A stretch of 64,000 nucleotides of DNA from Hermodice carunculata (Eukaryota; Annelida; Polychaeta; Eunicida; Amphinomidae). How positions within the stretch are numbered: the stretch's first letter is position 1; every line of letters begins with the position of its first letter. The notes under the pieces were generated by a model. That model made no database searches. It was not told where the DNA came from and was given only the letters and a program-made list of their open reading frames with translations. This document shows positions 11,306 through 22,102 of this stretch, one piece after another. Both the position numbers and the translations under genes were made by a program. The stretch covers positions 88,993,962-89,057,961 of the forward strand of contig OZ026622.1 in NCBI GenBank assembly GCA_964020975.1, written 5' to 3'.

Positions 11306-14122
11306 ATTCAATCACCACAGTCCAATAATGCTAACCATCTTATAAGACCACGCTTGAGACCTTACACAATCAATCTGAATGACTGCCTTATAAATAACAG
11401 CCATCTACACAAAAAATTACGTGTTCAGAATTGTGGTAGTTTGAGGTGTAAAACATGTCCCATTCTGGACACTCAAACTAAATTTAGATCTTCACTGACT
11501 CACAGGGAATACAACACATTCTCTCCTGATGTAGTGACTCATTTAGGTTGTAAATCGAGAAATATCATCTATTTACTTTCATGTCAAGAGTGTGGATTTC
11601 AGTATATTGGTGAGACTGGTAGACTGTTGCATCAAAGGATCAACGGTCACCGTACTACTGTTCGTAAGAAAGAAGATATCCGTGGTAGACATTTTGCAAA
11701 AGAAGGCCACAATTTTCGCATTAAAATTATTGAACGCTTGGTTCCGGTTCAGGGTGAAACAATCACAGATTTCACAGCAAGGAGAGAAGAAAGAGAACTT
11801 TTTTGGCAGAAAGAACTCGGTACCATTGGGCCTTTTGGCCTAAATGATAGAATTAAAGGTGTTGGAAATGTATCAAAGAAATACTCAAAAATAGGTAATT
11901 CCTCCCAATTGATTAATACACATACCCGCCCCAATAGAAGCCATGGACACCGTAAACATCACAATAAATCATTTCATGATTATGTTACTGTCGACCTTAT
12001 TAAGGATACTTATGGCAGAACTGATGGCCTTCATCTTTTACGCTCTCTACTCTATTCTATACCTCTTAATCTTCTCTCTAAATTACAGTCTGATATTTCA
12101 GCTTTATTCATTAGAAAGGAGATTATAAAACCCATTTTTCTCATTGTGACTGATATATCTAATCATCGACTTTTTAAGCCAGTTTCCACTATTAATGATA
12201 GTAAGAAACGAAATTTCATTAAAATGCTATACAAAGACAGAGGAATTGACTTGATTAATCTTTCTAATATTCTTCACAACAAAAAGGTTCAATCACTTAT
12301 CCCACCCTATTTGGACACAAGTGTTCCCACTATATCTTATAAATACACAAAAACAATCTCTTCTTCTATTTTTAATCACGTGAAGACAGTGTCAGAATTT
12401 GAGGTTGATAGGTTTTGTCATAATGAATATCCCTGTGAATGTGGTCAGTCCCCATTTTTATCAACTCATCATGGTCATGTCATTACAGGCAATCTTTCCA
12501 TTATTTCCAATGAAGCACTTAGAGATTTAATTTCAAAAGGTCCTAAATTTAGAGAGCAGAACAAAATATCACGGAAAAGGGATAAACAAATAGTAAAAGA
12601 AGCTATAGAGAATTATGCTAAAACATGGGCTAAAAAAGAAAATTGTGATGTTTCAGTTTTATCTGAGTGGATTAACGAGATTGGTAGTATAGTGGATAGA
12701 AAAATTGATAAACTGAAGAAAAAAACTAAACAACCACCTGATCCTGTCCTTCATAAACCTGATGTTAAAGAATGTCTACATGATTTACATGAAAAGTATG
12801 TTTTTGCTCCAGCTGACAAGGCTGCCAATAATATTATTATCATTTGTAAACGGTTCTATCTTGATGTAATTGTCAAAGAATTAGGGCTACTCAACTCTAC
12901 AGTTAACTCTACTACCTACGAAAAGGTTAACTTTTCTGTTGAACATTTAGTGGATGGTCACTTTAAATATTTAGAAAAGTACAACTTAACTTTCAGTGAT
13001 AAATTCCGTAACTTACCAAGGATTTTTGCAATTTCAAAATTACATAAAAACCCATATAAATTCCGTTTTATTGCTGGATCTAAGTTCTGTTCTACTGAAG
13101 AATTGTCAGTTCTACTAGCTAAAGGATTAGAAAAGGTACAGGAATTTTGGTTTAATTACTGTAAAAGAATTGAATCAACGTCAGGAGTTAATAGGTTTTG
13201 GATATTAAAGAATTCTGTAAGTTTACTTGATGCTTTACAAACAGATAATGTTTCACCGTACAGACACATATCATCTTGGGATTTTTCTACTCTCTATACT
13301 ACAATACCTCATGCAGATTTGAAACGTAGCATTCAAACATTGGTTTTTAAGGTTTTTGAGAAAAATAAATTTCAGAAAATTATAATTGGTCATCAACATG
13401 CTTTCATTGGTGATTCTGCTAAGAATGGTCAACATGCATTTGACTATGATGAGTTTATAAAACTGTTTGAATATTTGATAGATAATATTTACATTCGTTT
13501 TGGTGATAGTGTCTTTAGACAGGTCATAGGAATTACCATGGGTACAAATTGTGCGCCACTTTTGGCTAATCTTTATTTATTTTATCACGAGTATAATTTT
13601 CTAATGAAAATGGCAAAAGATAAGAATTACCATGCTAGATCATTTAATTTAACTTTCAGATATATACATGATTTATTAAGTGTCAACAACAAACATTTAA
13701 AAGATTACATAACATCAATTTATCCTAGTGACCTGGAACTAAAAGAAACCACTGAATCGAACATAACATGCTCATTTTTAGATCTACTCCTATTCAATGA
13801 TGGTGGTATATTAAAATCAAATGTGTATGATAAAAGAGATGATTTCAATTTTGCTATAGTAAATTATCCATATATAAGTAGTAATATTCCTATCAATCCT
13901 GCTTATGGTGTCTATGTCTCAAGTCTAACTGCTTTCGCAAGAAACTGTACTGATTTTAAAGATTTTGCTAATAGACATAAATCACTTTTTGGAAGACTTA
14001 TTAACCAGGGGTTTTCCAAAATAAGATTAAAAAACTTTAAAGATAAATATCAATATGTTCTACAGAAATATAATGTTGATTTATATGAACATATTAATAA
14101 GGTATTTTCGGAGTGTCAGTAA
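11210..14122 (+). CDS. Naiad-type Penelope-like element protein (GIY-YIG endonuclease + reverse transcriptase)
   Basis: A single 970-codon open frame. After the 22-residue repeats comes a cysteine pair (LRCKTCP, near residue 80), then a GIY-YIG endonuclease from about residue 105: IIYLLSCQECG, FQYIGETGRLLHQRINGH, RREERELFWQKEL and GLND. A long linker follows, then the reverse transcriptase: FAPADKAANNIII, RIFAISKLHKNPYKFRFI, SWDFSTLYTTIPHADLK, GTNCAPLLANLYLF, RYIHDLLSVNN and SCSFLDLLLF-like blocks. An endonuclease N-terminal to the RT is the permuted order described for Naiad and Chlamys Penelope-like elements; canonical ones have it C-terminal. Two oddities: the fourth RT block reads YIHD where these elements normally have YIDD, which should inactivate it, and there is no in-frame ATG before codon 339 (12224), so the frame is open at its 5' end without a start. 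Otherwise it is uninterrupted, implying a fairly young copy. Confidence 0.9.
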   Translation: MQPCSVVLERPVDDQAPPNSNALQPCSVVLERIQSPQSNNANHLIRPRLRPYTINLNDCLINNSHLHKKLRVQNCGSLRCKTCPILDTQTKFRSSLTHREYNTFSPDVVTHLGCKSRNIIYLLSCQECGFQYIGETGRLLHQRINGHRTTVRKKEDIRGRHFAKEGHNFRIKIIERLVPVQGETITDFTARREERELFWQKELGTIGPFGLNDRIKGVGNVSKKYSKIGNSSQLINTHTRPNRSHGHRKHHNKSFHDYVTVDLIKDTYGRTDGLHLLRSLLYSIPLNLLSKLQSDISALFIRKEIIKPIFLIVTDISNHRLFKPVSTINDSKKRNFIKMLYKDRGIDLINLSNILHNKKVQSLIPPYLDTSVPTISYKYTKTISSSIFNHVKTVSEFEVDRFCHNEYPCECGQSPFLSTHHGHVITGNLSIISNEALRDLISKGPKFREQNKISRKRDKQIVKEAIENYAKTWAKKENCDVSVLSEWINEIGSIVDRKIDKLKKKTKQPPDPVLHKPDVKECLHDLHEKYVFAPADKAANNIIIICKRFYLDVIVKELGLLNSTVNSTTYEKVNFSVEHLVDGHFKYLEKYNLTFSDKFRNLPRIFAISKLHKNPYKFRFIAGSKFCSTEELSVLLAKGLEKVQEFWFNYCKRIESTSGVNRFWILKNSVSLLDALQTDNVSPYRHISSWDFSTLYTTIPHADLKRSIQTLVFKVFEKNKFQKIIIGHQHAFIGDSAKNGQHAFDYDEFIKLFEYLIDNIYIRFGDSVFRQVIGITMGTNCAPLLANLYLFYHEYNFLMKMAKDKNYHARSFNLTFRYIHDLLSVNNKHLKDYITSIYPSDLELKETTESNITCSFLDLLLFNDGGILKSNVYDKRDDFNFAIVNYPYISSNIPINPAYGVYVSSLTAFARNCTDFKDFANRHKSLFGRLINQGFSKIRLKNFKDKYQYVLQKYNVDLYEHINKVFSECQ

Positions 14123-16300
14123 AACACATAGAAATATGTTTATGTATTTTAATGTTGTAGCTGAGATTGTTTTACCATGAACTTGATCAAACTTTCAATA
14201 CTGGAACATAAAATTTAGTATAATTACAACAAACATAAAATGAAATAAGGACCATTTAAGTTCTCAGGCATCATGTTGAACAATACAGGCCTTCCATTTT
14301 CTCTTCCTTTTGAATATTGTGACAAAATGTAAGGAAAACTTACTCAGCAGATGTGAGTAATATTAATTTTTTAACGAATTTTAGGCCTATTGTGCTGTTT
14401 TTTCTAGTGATAATGGAACATGGAAGAACTTAACCATGTTTCATAATAAATATAATATTAGCATCAAGTTTAGTTATCCTGTGTTCACGTGGAAACTTTT
14501 TTTGGTGTTTAAATTCAAATTTTGTCATGTTACGCAATTCTAATGTAAATATAGTAGTCTGACTTAAAATTCTTAATTGTCCTGTCATTGTTTGGATGAT
14601 GTCTGTGAACTATGGTCAAGTAATTACCTTTTATAACTGTACATTAACATTAAGGGCTAAATTTGTTTTAGGCCTACTTTAAATGAATGTGAGTGTTTTC
14701 CATAGTGGGAGGATTCGGATCCTGTAAAACTCGTTTAACCCACTGCCAATACGTTGGTAACCTGTTCCAAGTCAGGTAGAAGATACTCTCATTCGTTTAA
14801 ATATCATTACTGTTGGTCATGGATTCTTCTGACGACGAACACTAGCATGTCTTACTATTTCGTAAATGATCCTGGATCTGACAAGGTTAAACTGGTATTC
14901 GGTTTGGTCTCATCACTATCATTGAAAACTGTTATCCACTTCTCTTTTTATGGAACCCTTATATATTTGGTAACAATTTGAACAATCAGGCATTTTCTGC
15001 ACATATTACAGTGCAGTAAGTGTTCCAAGTGTAGTGAAACTGATGTTGTTTTTTATAATTGTCCGATGAATATAGTTTGTTATTGTGAAGGTCATGTCAG
15101 GTTGGCTCAAAGTGTTTAATGAACTCTTTCTCTGTCTCTCTCTTATATAAATAATTAGCATATAAATCAACTGACTGACAAGTTGAATTACGTCTGATTA
15201 TAAATAAAAAAATTTAAAACTGTTACAGGAAAACAGTTATACTTACAGTTACCTTTAGGAATTTCAAATGATCCCTCTCTCTCTCTCTCTCTCTCTCTCC
15301 ATAAAACCGAATTCTTTCTCTGATAAATGTAGTAGAATTTTACAATAATTAGGACTGTTTCACAATTTGACCTTTTGAACTTTATAGAACCACAAGTTAG
15401 ATGTACATTATGCTTGGCTTACTTACAATGGCATACTACATTTTTGGAATTCTAAATTATTACCCTAATAATTGACTTATTAGATGATTTGTGGGATTAT
15501 ATGCTTCCTTGAACATTTAAATGTCCTTTCAAAAATACTTCTGGAAACCAACTTAAAATGTGACTGCTATCCTTACAAATTTTGACTATTGTAATGCATT
15601 TTTGACGACGTTTTAATGATTTGAGGCCTAATGTCACTTACTGCTGGCTGATGTTTAACATTTGAACCGATGTACTTACTATATTTGGAAATTCAACACT
15701 TTTCCTTTTGAAATACTCTTAGTTTATCTCCTTCAAAACAACATCATGTCTTTAACTACATGCCTAAAACACATCGAATTATATAATCATGTTGTTTAGA
15801 TTCTTATTGATGGTCATTTTAGGCCTAGAGGGCTTTTCTGATGGATTGGTGTTGGTGTCACTTTGTGGACTTGTATGGATGATGATCATTGTTGAGATTG
15901 TGGTTGCAAGTAGTACCTTTTTAAATACTGAATTTTATTGACATTTTCAACAAGTTAGGAACCTCCACTTACAAATTCTCTGATGTGCTGCAAATTTTGG
16001 TCCCTTTTCATAAATTGTATGGTCCTGTATATGCATGAATGATGCAAATGTTCAAGCCAATTTACTGAAATAGGCCTATAATTTCAAACAAAACTTTTTG
16101 CATTTTGTCATGTGAAAACTAGATAAAGTTTTTTCCCCCTATGGACCTTTGCACTTACGTTTTGGTCTCTTTTGGGTAAATACGAACTATAAATTTATAT
16201 TTTTCAGCTATACATACCAAGGAACATTACCTTTGGTCGGAATTGACTTGGATTTGTTTTGTTAGGACTACGGTTTGGATATGGTAATGACACTGTCTAA
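14123..16300. other. Non-coding tail after the Naiad ORF
   Basis: About 2.2 kb of AT-rich sequence without a supported gene. It includes a short (CT)n tract at about 15270-15299 and repeated use of the AGGCCTA motif found through the window. Part is presumably the 3' untranslated region of the Naiad element. I could not fix the element's 3' end or find a terminal repeat by eye. Confidence 0.5.
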
Positions 16301-16316
16301 TGTGATATAGTTGATA

Positions 16317-16832
16317 TTTCACAATCACCCCCTGAAGGGAATATTCAGCCACCACCTGGCAGTGCAGGGCCAGACACGGAAGACACAAGTGACAGTCTCC
16401 CTCCTCAACGGGTGCAAGCTGTAAGCAGCAGTGAGCCATCATCCCAAAATGATTCAGAGAATTTATCGCAAGCAATCACATCGTCATGTTCTGCATGGGA
16501 ATCAGAGATCCCAGACAGACGCAGTATCACCATAGAATCGCTTCACGTCGGTGACTTTGTAGCAGCAACGTATGAACAAAAATGGTACCGGGGCAAAATT
16601 GAAAAAAAATATGACCAAACACAAAGTAAAAGTTTCATTCATGCAAGAATACAAGAACTGTGTTACAGGAGCCAAAACCTTTAAGTGGCCACTTCTGTCG
16701 GACCAAATTTGGCTCAGAACAGATGATATTATTTGTTGCACACTAGAATCAAATCCAATCGGCCATAACAGGATAGCATTTACTTTCTTGGAAGACCAGC
16801 TCAAGACAATCAAGGAAAAAATTACATTATGA
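16317..16832 (+). pseudogene. Tudor-like C-terminal piece, probably the tail of copy 1
   Basis: An acidic Ser/Pro-rich linker (PPEGNIQPPPGSAGPDTEDT) leads into a small beta-rich domain: LHVGDFVAATYEQKWYRGKI in one frame, then VKVSFMQEYKNC, AKTFKWPLLSDQIW and RTDDIICCTLES in the next frame. The frame change falls in or near the A-run at about 16600-16607. The pattern (V-x-Y-x-x-x-W-Y-x-G-x-I, then FKWP and an aspartate-rich IW/CW strand) is shared with 23026-23331 and 54150-54330 in this window. I infer that this is the missing C-terminal part of the gene whose front lies at 9376-11144, separated from it by the Naiad insertion. The fold is a Tudor/chromo-barrel-like guess from the WYxG strand. 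Confidence 0.6.
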
Positions 16833-17304
16833 CACAGTGTAATTTGTATGACGGCCACTTAAAATGGTCAAGGACATCAGCAATAATTATTATGACATAA
16901 CATATTTCAAAAGTTCATAGAAAACAAGTTTACGCGTTAATTGAACTTTTGGTTACTAGTTGGGACAATTACTTTACCATTCTTAAAACAGTAACATTTA
17001 ATTAGCCAGATTCTGATAAGCATAGGTTATTACCATTATAATACGGCATCACTGTAAGTCTGAATTAGAAAAAAAAATACAATGATACATGTCACTTGAA
17101 CAATTGGTTTTCTCTTTATAAAGGCAGATCCAGTTCTTGCCCTGGAAAGTTTAAAGAAAGGCATAAATTTAGGCTGAATTACCTTCAGCTCTGCTTAGCT
17201 TTGAACACAATATGTTCTATTTTATGAGAAATGGTAATCCTAACGCTCACAGAGTGTGAAACATGTTATTTATTTTTTTTTACCTGAGTAAGGTTCAACT
17301 GAAG

Positions 17305-17355
<51 letters not shown>

Positions 17356-19340
17356 AAATTATCTGCATGGCATCGGACAGGCTTGAGACACTCATGGACA
17401 TGCACGTGAACTATGACAAAGTGTGGTATACTAGTCAAGCAGACAAATTCAGAGTTGTTGACGTGACTTTGTTAGATTGTTTTTAGGTTTTGAAAAAATA
17501 AAACCAGAGTATATCATTAATTAGAAGTATTAATGAACATACGTAGTAGCTTCTTGGTGTGACGATAGCAACACTACATGTAATCTGCATCATGTCACTG
17601 GGCAGTCCAGGGACTTAAATGGTATTATTTCACTTTTTATGAGAAAACATGATAGTCAATTATGACATATTTGCAACAAACAACTATATTTGTCATTATT
17701 TTACTACTTTATTCTGGAAGCATGTCTTTGCACATTACGGTCGATCAATCTGGAAATAATATGATCTGCATCAAGGGACTGATATTGCCCCATGTCATTA
17801 ATCCTATCAGTATTACTAACTAGCAACTGATTTATTAACAAAACAGTCATTATTTTCTACCCTATATTATTCTAATGTTACTATCGTCATTTTTCGAGTT
17901 GTCACTTTTCTGAGGATAGAAACAGGGAATCATTGGCAATTTGCATAATTGTATTCAGGTTAGTGATATTTTCAGTGTTACCATTTCCATGGCAGTCCAT
18001 TGCTTTCTCAATTTATGCAAGTATTTCCCCCCAATGTAGAAATACATTAGAAGGAAAAAACAATTGGGCTTAGAATGAAATCTGCTTACCCATGAAGACG
18101 TTCTAAAGCATTTTTTTCAAGCTCGAGTGACACGAAAACTATATTTTGTTTAGTTATAACTTTTTCTTGCTCCATGGAATTCCTGGAGACCAGTTAGACT
18201 GATTTTGATTGTCAAATAATTGTTCTGGGGCCCTAATTTTTAAATATCATAATTTTGTGGAAGATTTTCCAGGAGATGTAATGCCACTCATACTGCATGA
18301 ACGGGAATGAAAGTTATCTTCTTATGTGCAATTTTCAACACTACACTTTATAGGCTCACGTATTGAAACAATATTATATCCTCCAAATGAATTTTAATTT
18401 TTGATGATTGCCGGGACATGTTTGGTACCCAAATTCATGAAATCTGCCAGGTGGCAAATCCGCGAAGGTCTTTTTTTTCAGCTGAGCACAGGTTCTGCCC
18501 CATAGTTTTGTGAATTTTCACAGAGAAACATCAAATCTTCATAAGAACTTCAAGATAGCTGGAGTTGTTTTTGCCATCAACATTTCAAAAACTTCAATGT
18601 AAACTGCTCTAAAAGATGTATAGTAATTATTCATTGATCAAGTATTATACAATTACCAGAGAAAATGTGAAATAGAACAATGCAAGCATTTAACAGATGG
18701 TCCAATGGCTACCAAAACAGCTCATACATGGGTTTTATGAATAGGGTGAGACAAGTTTTAATTGTTGCATTTTTTTAAAGAAAATTTTCATTTTGGAACT
18801 GTCCAATAAATATATACCACATCCCTATATACTATGATTTTGAAAATCAATATAAACTAATTAAATTCAACTTCCACAAAATAGTTAGCCAGGTTAAATT
18901 TCTGAAAATTAATTTTATTTTTTCTCTGCAAGTCCTACAGACAGTTTCTGCATGGAATCATAATATATTGCACATCTTCAAAGCCAGTGATTAGATGCTG
19001 CTGCACCTCAGTGACATGGAACTCAGGGAAACTCAATGCAGCTGAAGTAAGGCTGTTTACATAGCACTCTTGTGATTTAATGATTAAGAAGTGTGGTATC
19101 AAGATAAAACTTAATTTGTGTGCTTGTCAAGTGAAGTATTCTCCATGGTCACTGGACATGGCATGGCTTAGGGATCACTTCTGAGCAAAAATGCTGCCTG
19201 AACTCTCACCATTATATTAGTATGCAATCACATCTTGTGGTAGTCAAGAATGATACCCCCAGACAAGCACATTCATAATATTTCCCTGTTGTGTCTGTGT
19301 GTGTGTGTGTGTGGTTTTTTTTTTTTTTTTTTTTTTTGCT
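16833..19340. other. AT-rich non-coding interval
   Basis: No open frame of interest on either strand. It contains a (TA)n microsatellite at about 17307-17353 and ends in a (GT)n/T-run at 19297-19337 directly before the next coding stretch. That tract plus TGTCAAAAG could act as a polypyrimidine tract and acceptor site, but this is only suggestive. Confidence 0.55.
17307..17353. repeat. (TA)n microsatellite
   Basis: An uninterrupted alternating T/A run of about 46 bases lying in non-coding DNA. Confidence 0.95.
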
Positions 19341-19345
19341 GTCAA

Positions 19346-20566
19346 AAGACACGAGGCAGACAGCAGGTTCGAAAACACAGAGCAAAAGTTTACAGAGAAA
19401 ATGAGAATCTTCGAAGACGGCTTGAGAACATGGAGAAGGGAGCTAACAAGTACAGAATGCGTTATAATCGAATTCTGAAAAATTGTCCAAATGATCCCAC
19501 ACCAAGCCCAGAACTAAAACCAGGAGACTATTAAGATCATGGCCCACCAATTCAACTACTGTGAGAAGAGCTTTAACATGCCATTTTTCTCTTCTTGCTG
19601 ACCTTCGTGAAAGGTATTCTATGTTAAAAAATGAGCAAGAGAAAAGGAATTCCCGCAGAATGTTTGTAGGGAATTTGGTAAAAAAAATACAAGCTGCAAA
19701 CAGTACTCAGAGAAGGCGTTTGTTTCTCACGAACAAGAAAAGACCATGCTCCGCAAGAAAAAAGGAGGGCCAGCCATGCTATCCTTCATCCTCATGGCAA
19801 AGTTAAGTCCTTCTATCTAAGGGATGATGCCAGTAGGGAAACCACCGGGAAAAAGAACACTGTTACCCACAGGCAAGTAAAAAAAACAAAGGCGATTACT
19901 ATATGATTCAATGAAAACCTTGTATCAGAAATTTCTGTCAGAATCTCCTGTAGCAGTGTCGTATTCCTTCTTCTGCTGAATGCTGCCATTTTGGGTTGTG
20001 ACACCAACAGTAAGAGATCGGGAGACTTGCCTGTTTAAGACCCATGAGAACCTACAATTCATGGTTGACAGGTTGTACCAGGCCCATCTTGTCACAACTA
20101 AGAACTTGGAGCAGTTGGCTGATGAAGTGGTTTGCAACCAAGACTCAAAGGCATGTGCCTATGGTGAACGCTCTAAGTGCAACACCCTTGCTTACCCTTT
20201 GGCAAGACACCCCGGCCAAGATCAAATTTCTTACTATCAATGGACTACAAAAACAGTGGAGCATGGAGGAAAAGCTGATGCGGTACCGACTACCTCAAGT
20301 ATTACTGTCAAGTCTGAGGAAAGGGGCCATCGAAAGTCACCTGTGTGACACGTTTCAGGCAAGTCTGGATAAATTCAAAAGACACCTCTTTAATATCCAT
20401 TGGCAATACTGCATCACAATATGAGAAAGTCTCAAGACCAGTGAATGTCTAATTCACATAGATTTCAGCGAGAACTACAATTGTGCTTATTCATCTGAAA
20501 TACAAGTTATCCACTTTGGTGGTTCACACGCACAGGCAACCCTCCACACAGGCGTCCTCTATGTCA
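19346..20566 (+). pseudogene. D/D/D-type transposase-like gene, copy 2, 5' half
   Basis: The reading begins with a strongly basic, leucine-zipper-like helix (RKHRAKVYRENENLRRRLEN) and a short Pro-rich stop region (about 19520-19535). It continues in other frames with a basic helix (LLADLRERYSMLKNEQEKRN), then RDRETCLFKTHENLQFMVDR, VVCNQDSKACAYGE with spaced cysteines, and LDKFKRHLFNIHWQY. Near 20456 it reaches IDFSENYNCAYSSEIQ, followed by HAQATLHTGVLYVK, which matches LIMDFGQN and the following block in copy 1 and supplies the first proposed catalytic aspartate. Coding similarity stops at about 20566, exactly where the 492-bp repeat array begins, and resumes at about 22103. At least three frame changes occur before the array. 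An N-terminal basic zipper plus RNase H-like core suggests a DNA-binding transposase, but no biochemical role is established here. Confidence 0.7.
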
Positions 20567-22075
20567 AATAGTACAGAAAACAATTATCCATATTCATTAA
20601 TTCCAAACCCAACAATGACAGCAAAGAGATTCCAACTTTCCAAGGCATCAATATTTCTCTTCCAATACCAATATGAAGAAACAAATTTCACTCCTGACTT
20701 GAGACAGGCAGTCATCCATAAAAGGCAACTAGTGGTTTTAAACCGATCCTCTCACCCTTAGAAATAATCATCATTAACTGCAGACACTAGTTCTTTTCCA
20801 AAATGTATAGGCCTAACCACCCAAAACACAAATTTCATTACTTCTGCCAAAAATAAAAAGAGACCTGTTAGGCCTATCACCTTTTAGTTCTCACGACTTG
20901 TCAGTCAGTTAAGTTTACAGCAAAAGAGTACAGTAGGCCTACATCGTTTTTGTGATATTTATGAATCTGGAACATTATAAACACACTCTACCTCCACTAT
21001 ATAACTATGAGTCGGAGAACAAAGCCCACTACACAACATAGCCAATGAAGTCATTTTCAAATAGTACAGAAAACATGATCCATATTCATTTATTCCAAAC
21101 CCAACAATGACAGCAAAGAGATTCCAACTTGCCAAAGCATCAACATTTCTCTTCCAATACCAATGTTAAGAAACAGATTTCACTCCTGACTTGAGACAGG
21201 CAGTCATCCATAAAAGGCAACTGGTGGTTTTAAACCAGTCGTCTCAACCTTAGAAATATTCATCATTAGCTGCAGACACTAGTTCTTTTCCAAAATGTAT
21301 AGGCCTAACCACCCAAAACACAAATTTCATTACTTCTGCCAAAAATAAAAAGAGACCTGTTAGGCCTATCACCTTTAAGTTCTCCCGACTTGTCAGTCAG
21401 TTAAGTTTACAGCAAAAGAGTAAAGTAGGCCTACATCGTTTTTGTGATATTTATGAATCTGGAACATTATAAACACACTCTACCTCCACTATATAACTAT
21501 GAGTCGGAGAACAAAGCCCACTACACAACATAGCCAATGAAGTCATTTTCAAATAGTACAGAAAACATGATCCATATTCATTTATTCCAAACCCAACAAT
21601 GACAGCAAAGAGATTCCAACTTGCCAAAGCATCAACATTTCTCTTCCAATACCAATGTGAAGAAACAAATTTCACTCCTGACTTGAGACAGGCAGTCATC
21701 CATAAAAGGCAACTGGTGGTTTTAAACCAGTCGTCTCAACCTTAGAAATATTCATCATTAGCTGCAGACACTAGTTCTTTTCCAAAATGTATAGGCCTAA
21801 CCACCCAAAACACAAATTTCATTACTTCTGCCAAAAATAAAAAGAGACCTGTTAGGCCTATCACCTTTAAGTTCTCCCGACTTGTCAGTCAGTTAAGTTT
21901 ACAGCAAAAGAGTAAAGTAGGCCTACATCGTTTTTGTGATATTTATGAATCTGGAACATTATAAACACACTCTACATCCACTATAACTATGAGTCGGAGA
22001 ACAAAGCCCACAGCACAACATAGCCAATGAAGTAATTGTCAAATAGTACAGAAAAACATGATCCATATTCAAGAA
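20567..22075 (+). repeat. tandem array of the 492-bp repeat, three full units and a partial
   Basis: Units start with ATAGTACAGAAAACATGATC at about 20568, 21061 and 21553, with a fourth truncated start at about 22043, giving a period of 490-493 bp. Landmarks in each unit are the Pro-like stretch CAAACCCAACAATGACAGC, CTGACTTGAGACAGGCAGTC, two AGGCCTA motifs, and the end block CACAACATAGCCAATGAAGT. Units differ by only a few substitutions. The array interrupts the copy-2 transposase-like gene between LHTGVLYVK and the RHDPPAIWAHLDP block. No conserved protein is encoded. The same unit occurs at 24473-25460 and 45993-46360. Confidence 0.9.
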
Positions 22076-22102
22076 TCAGTTGCACCAATTTCCTTTTGAT
22101 CT

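Noticed and set aside
14821-14860. Hammerhead-like word TTCTGACGACGAACAC downstream of the Naiad ORF
   Set aside because: The GAAA part of the core is missing and I could not draw the flanking stems.
20567-22075. CRISPR-like array because of regular repeats
   Set aside because: The whole 492-bp unit is repeated; there are no short repeats with unique spacers, and the context is eukaryotic.
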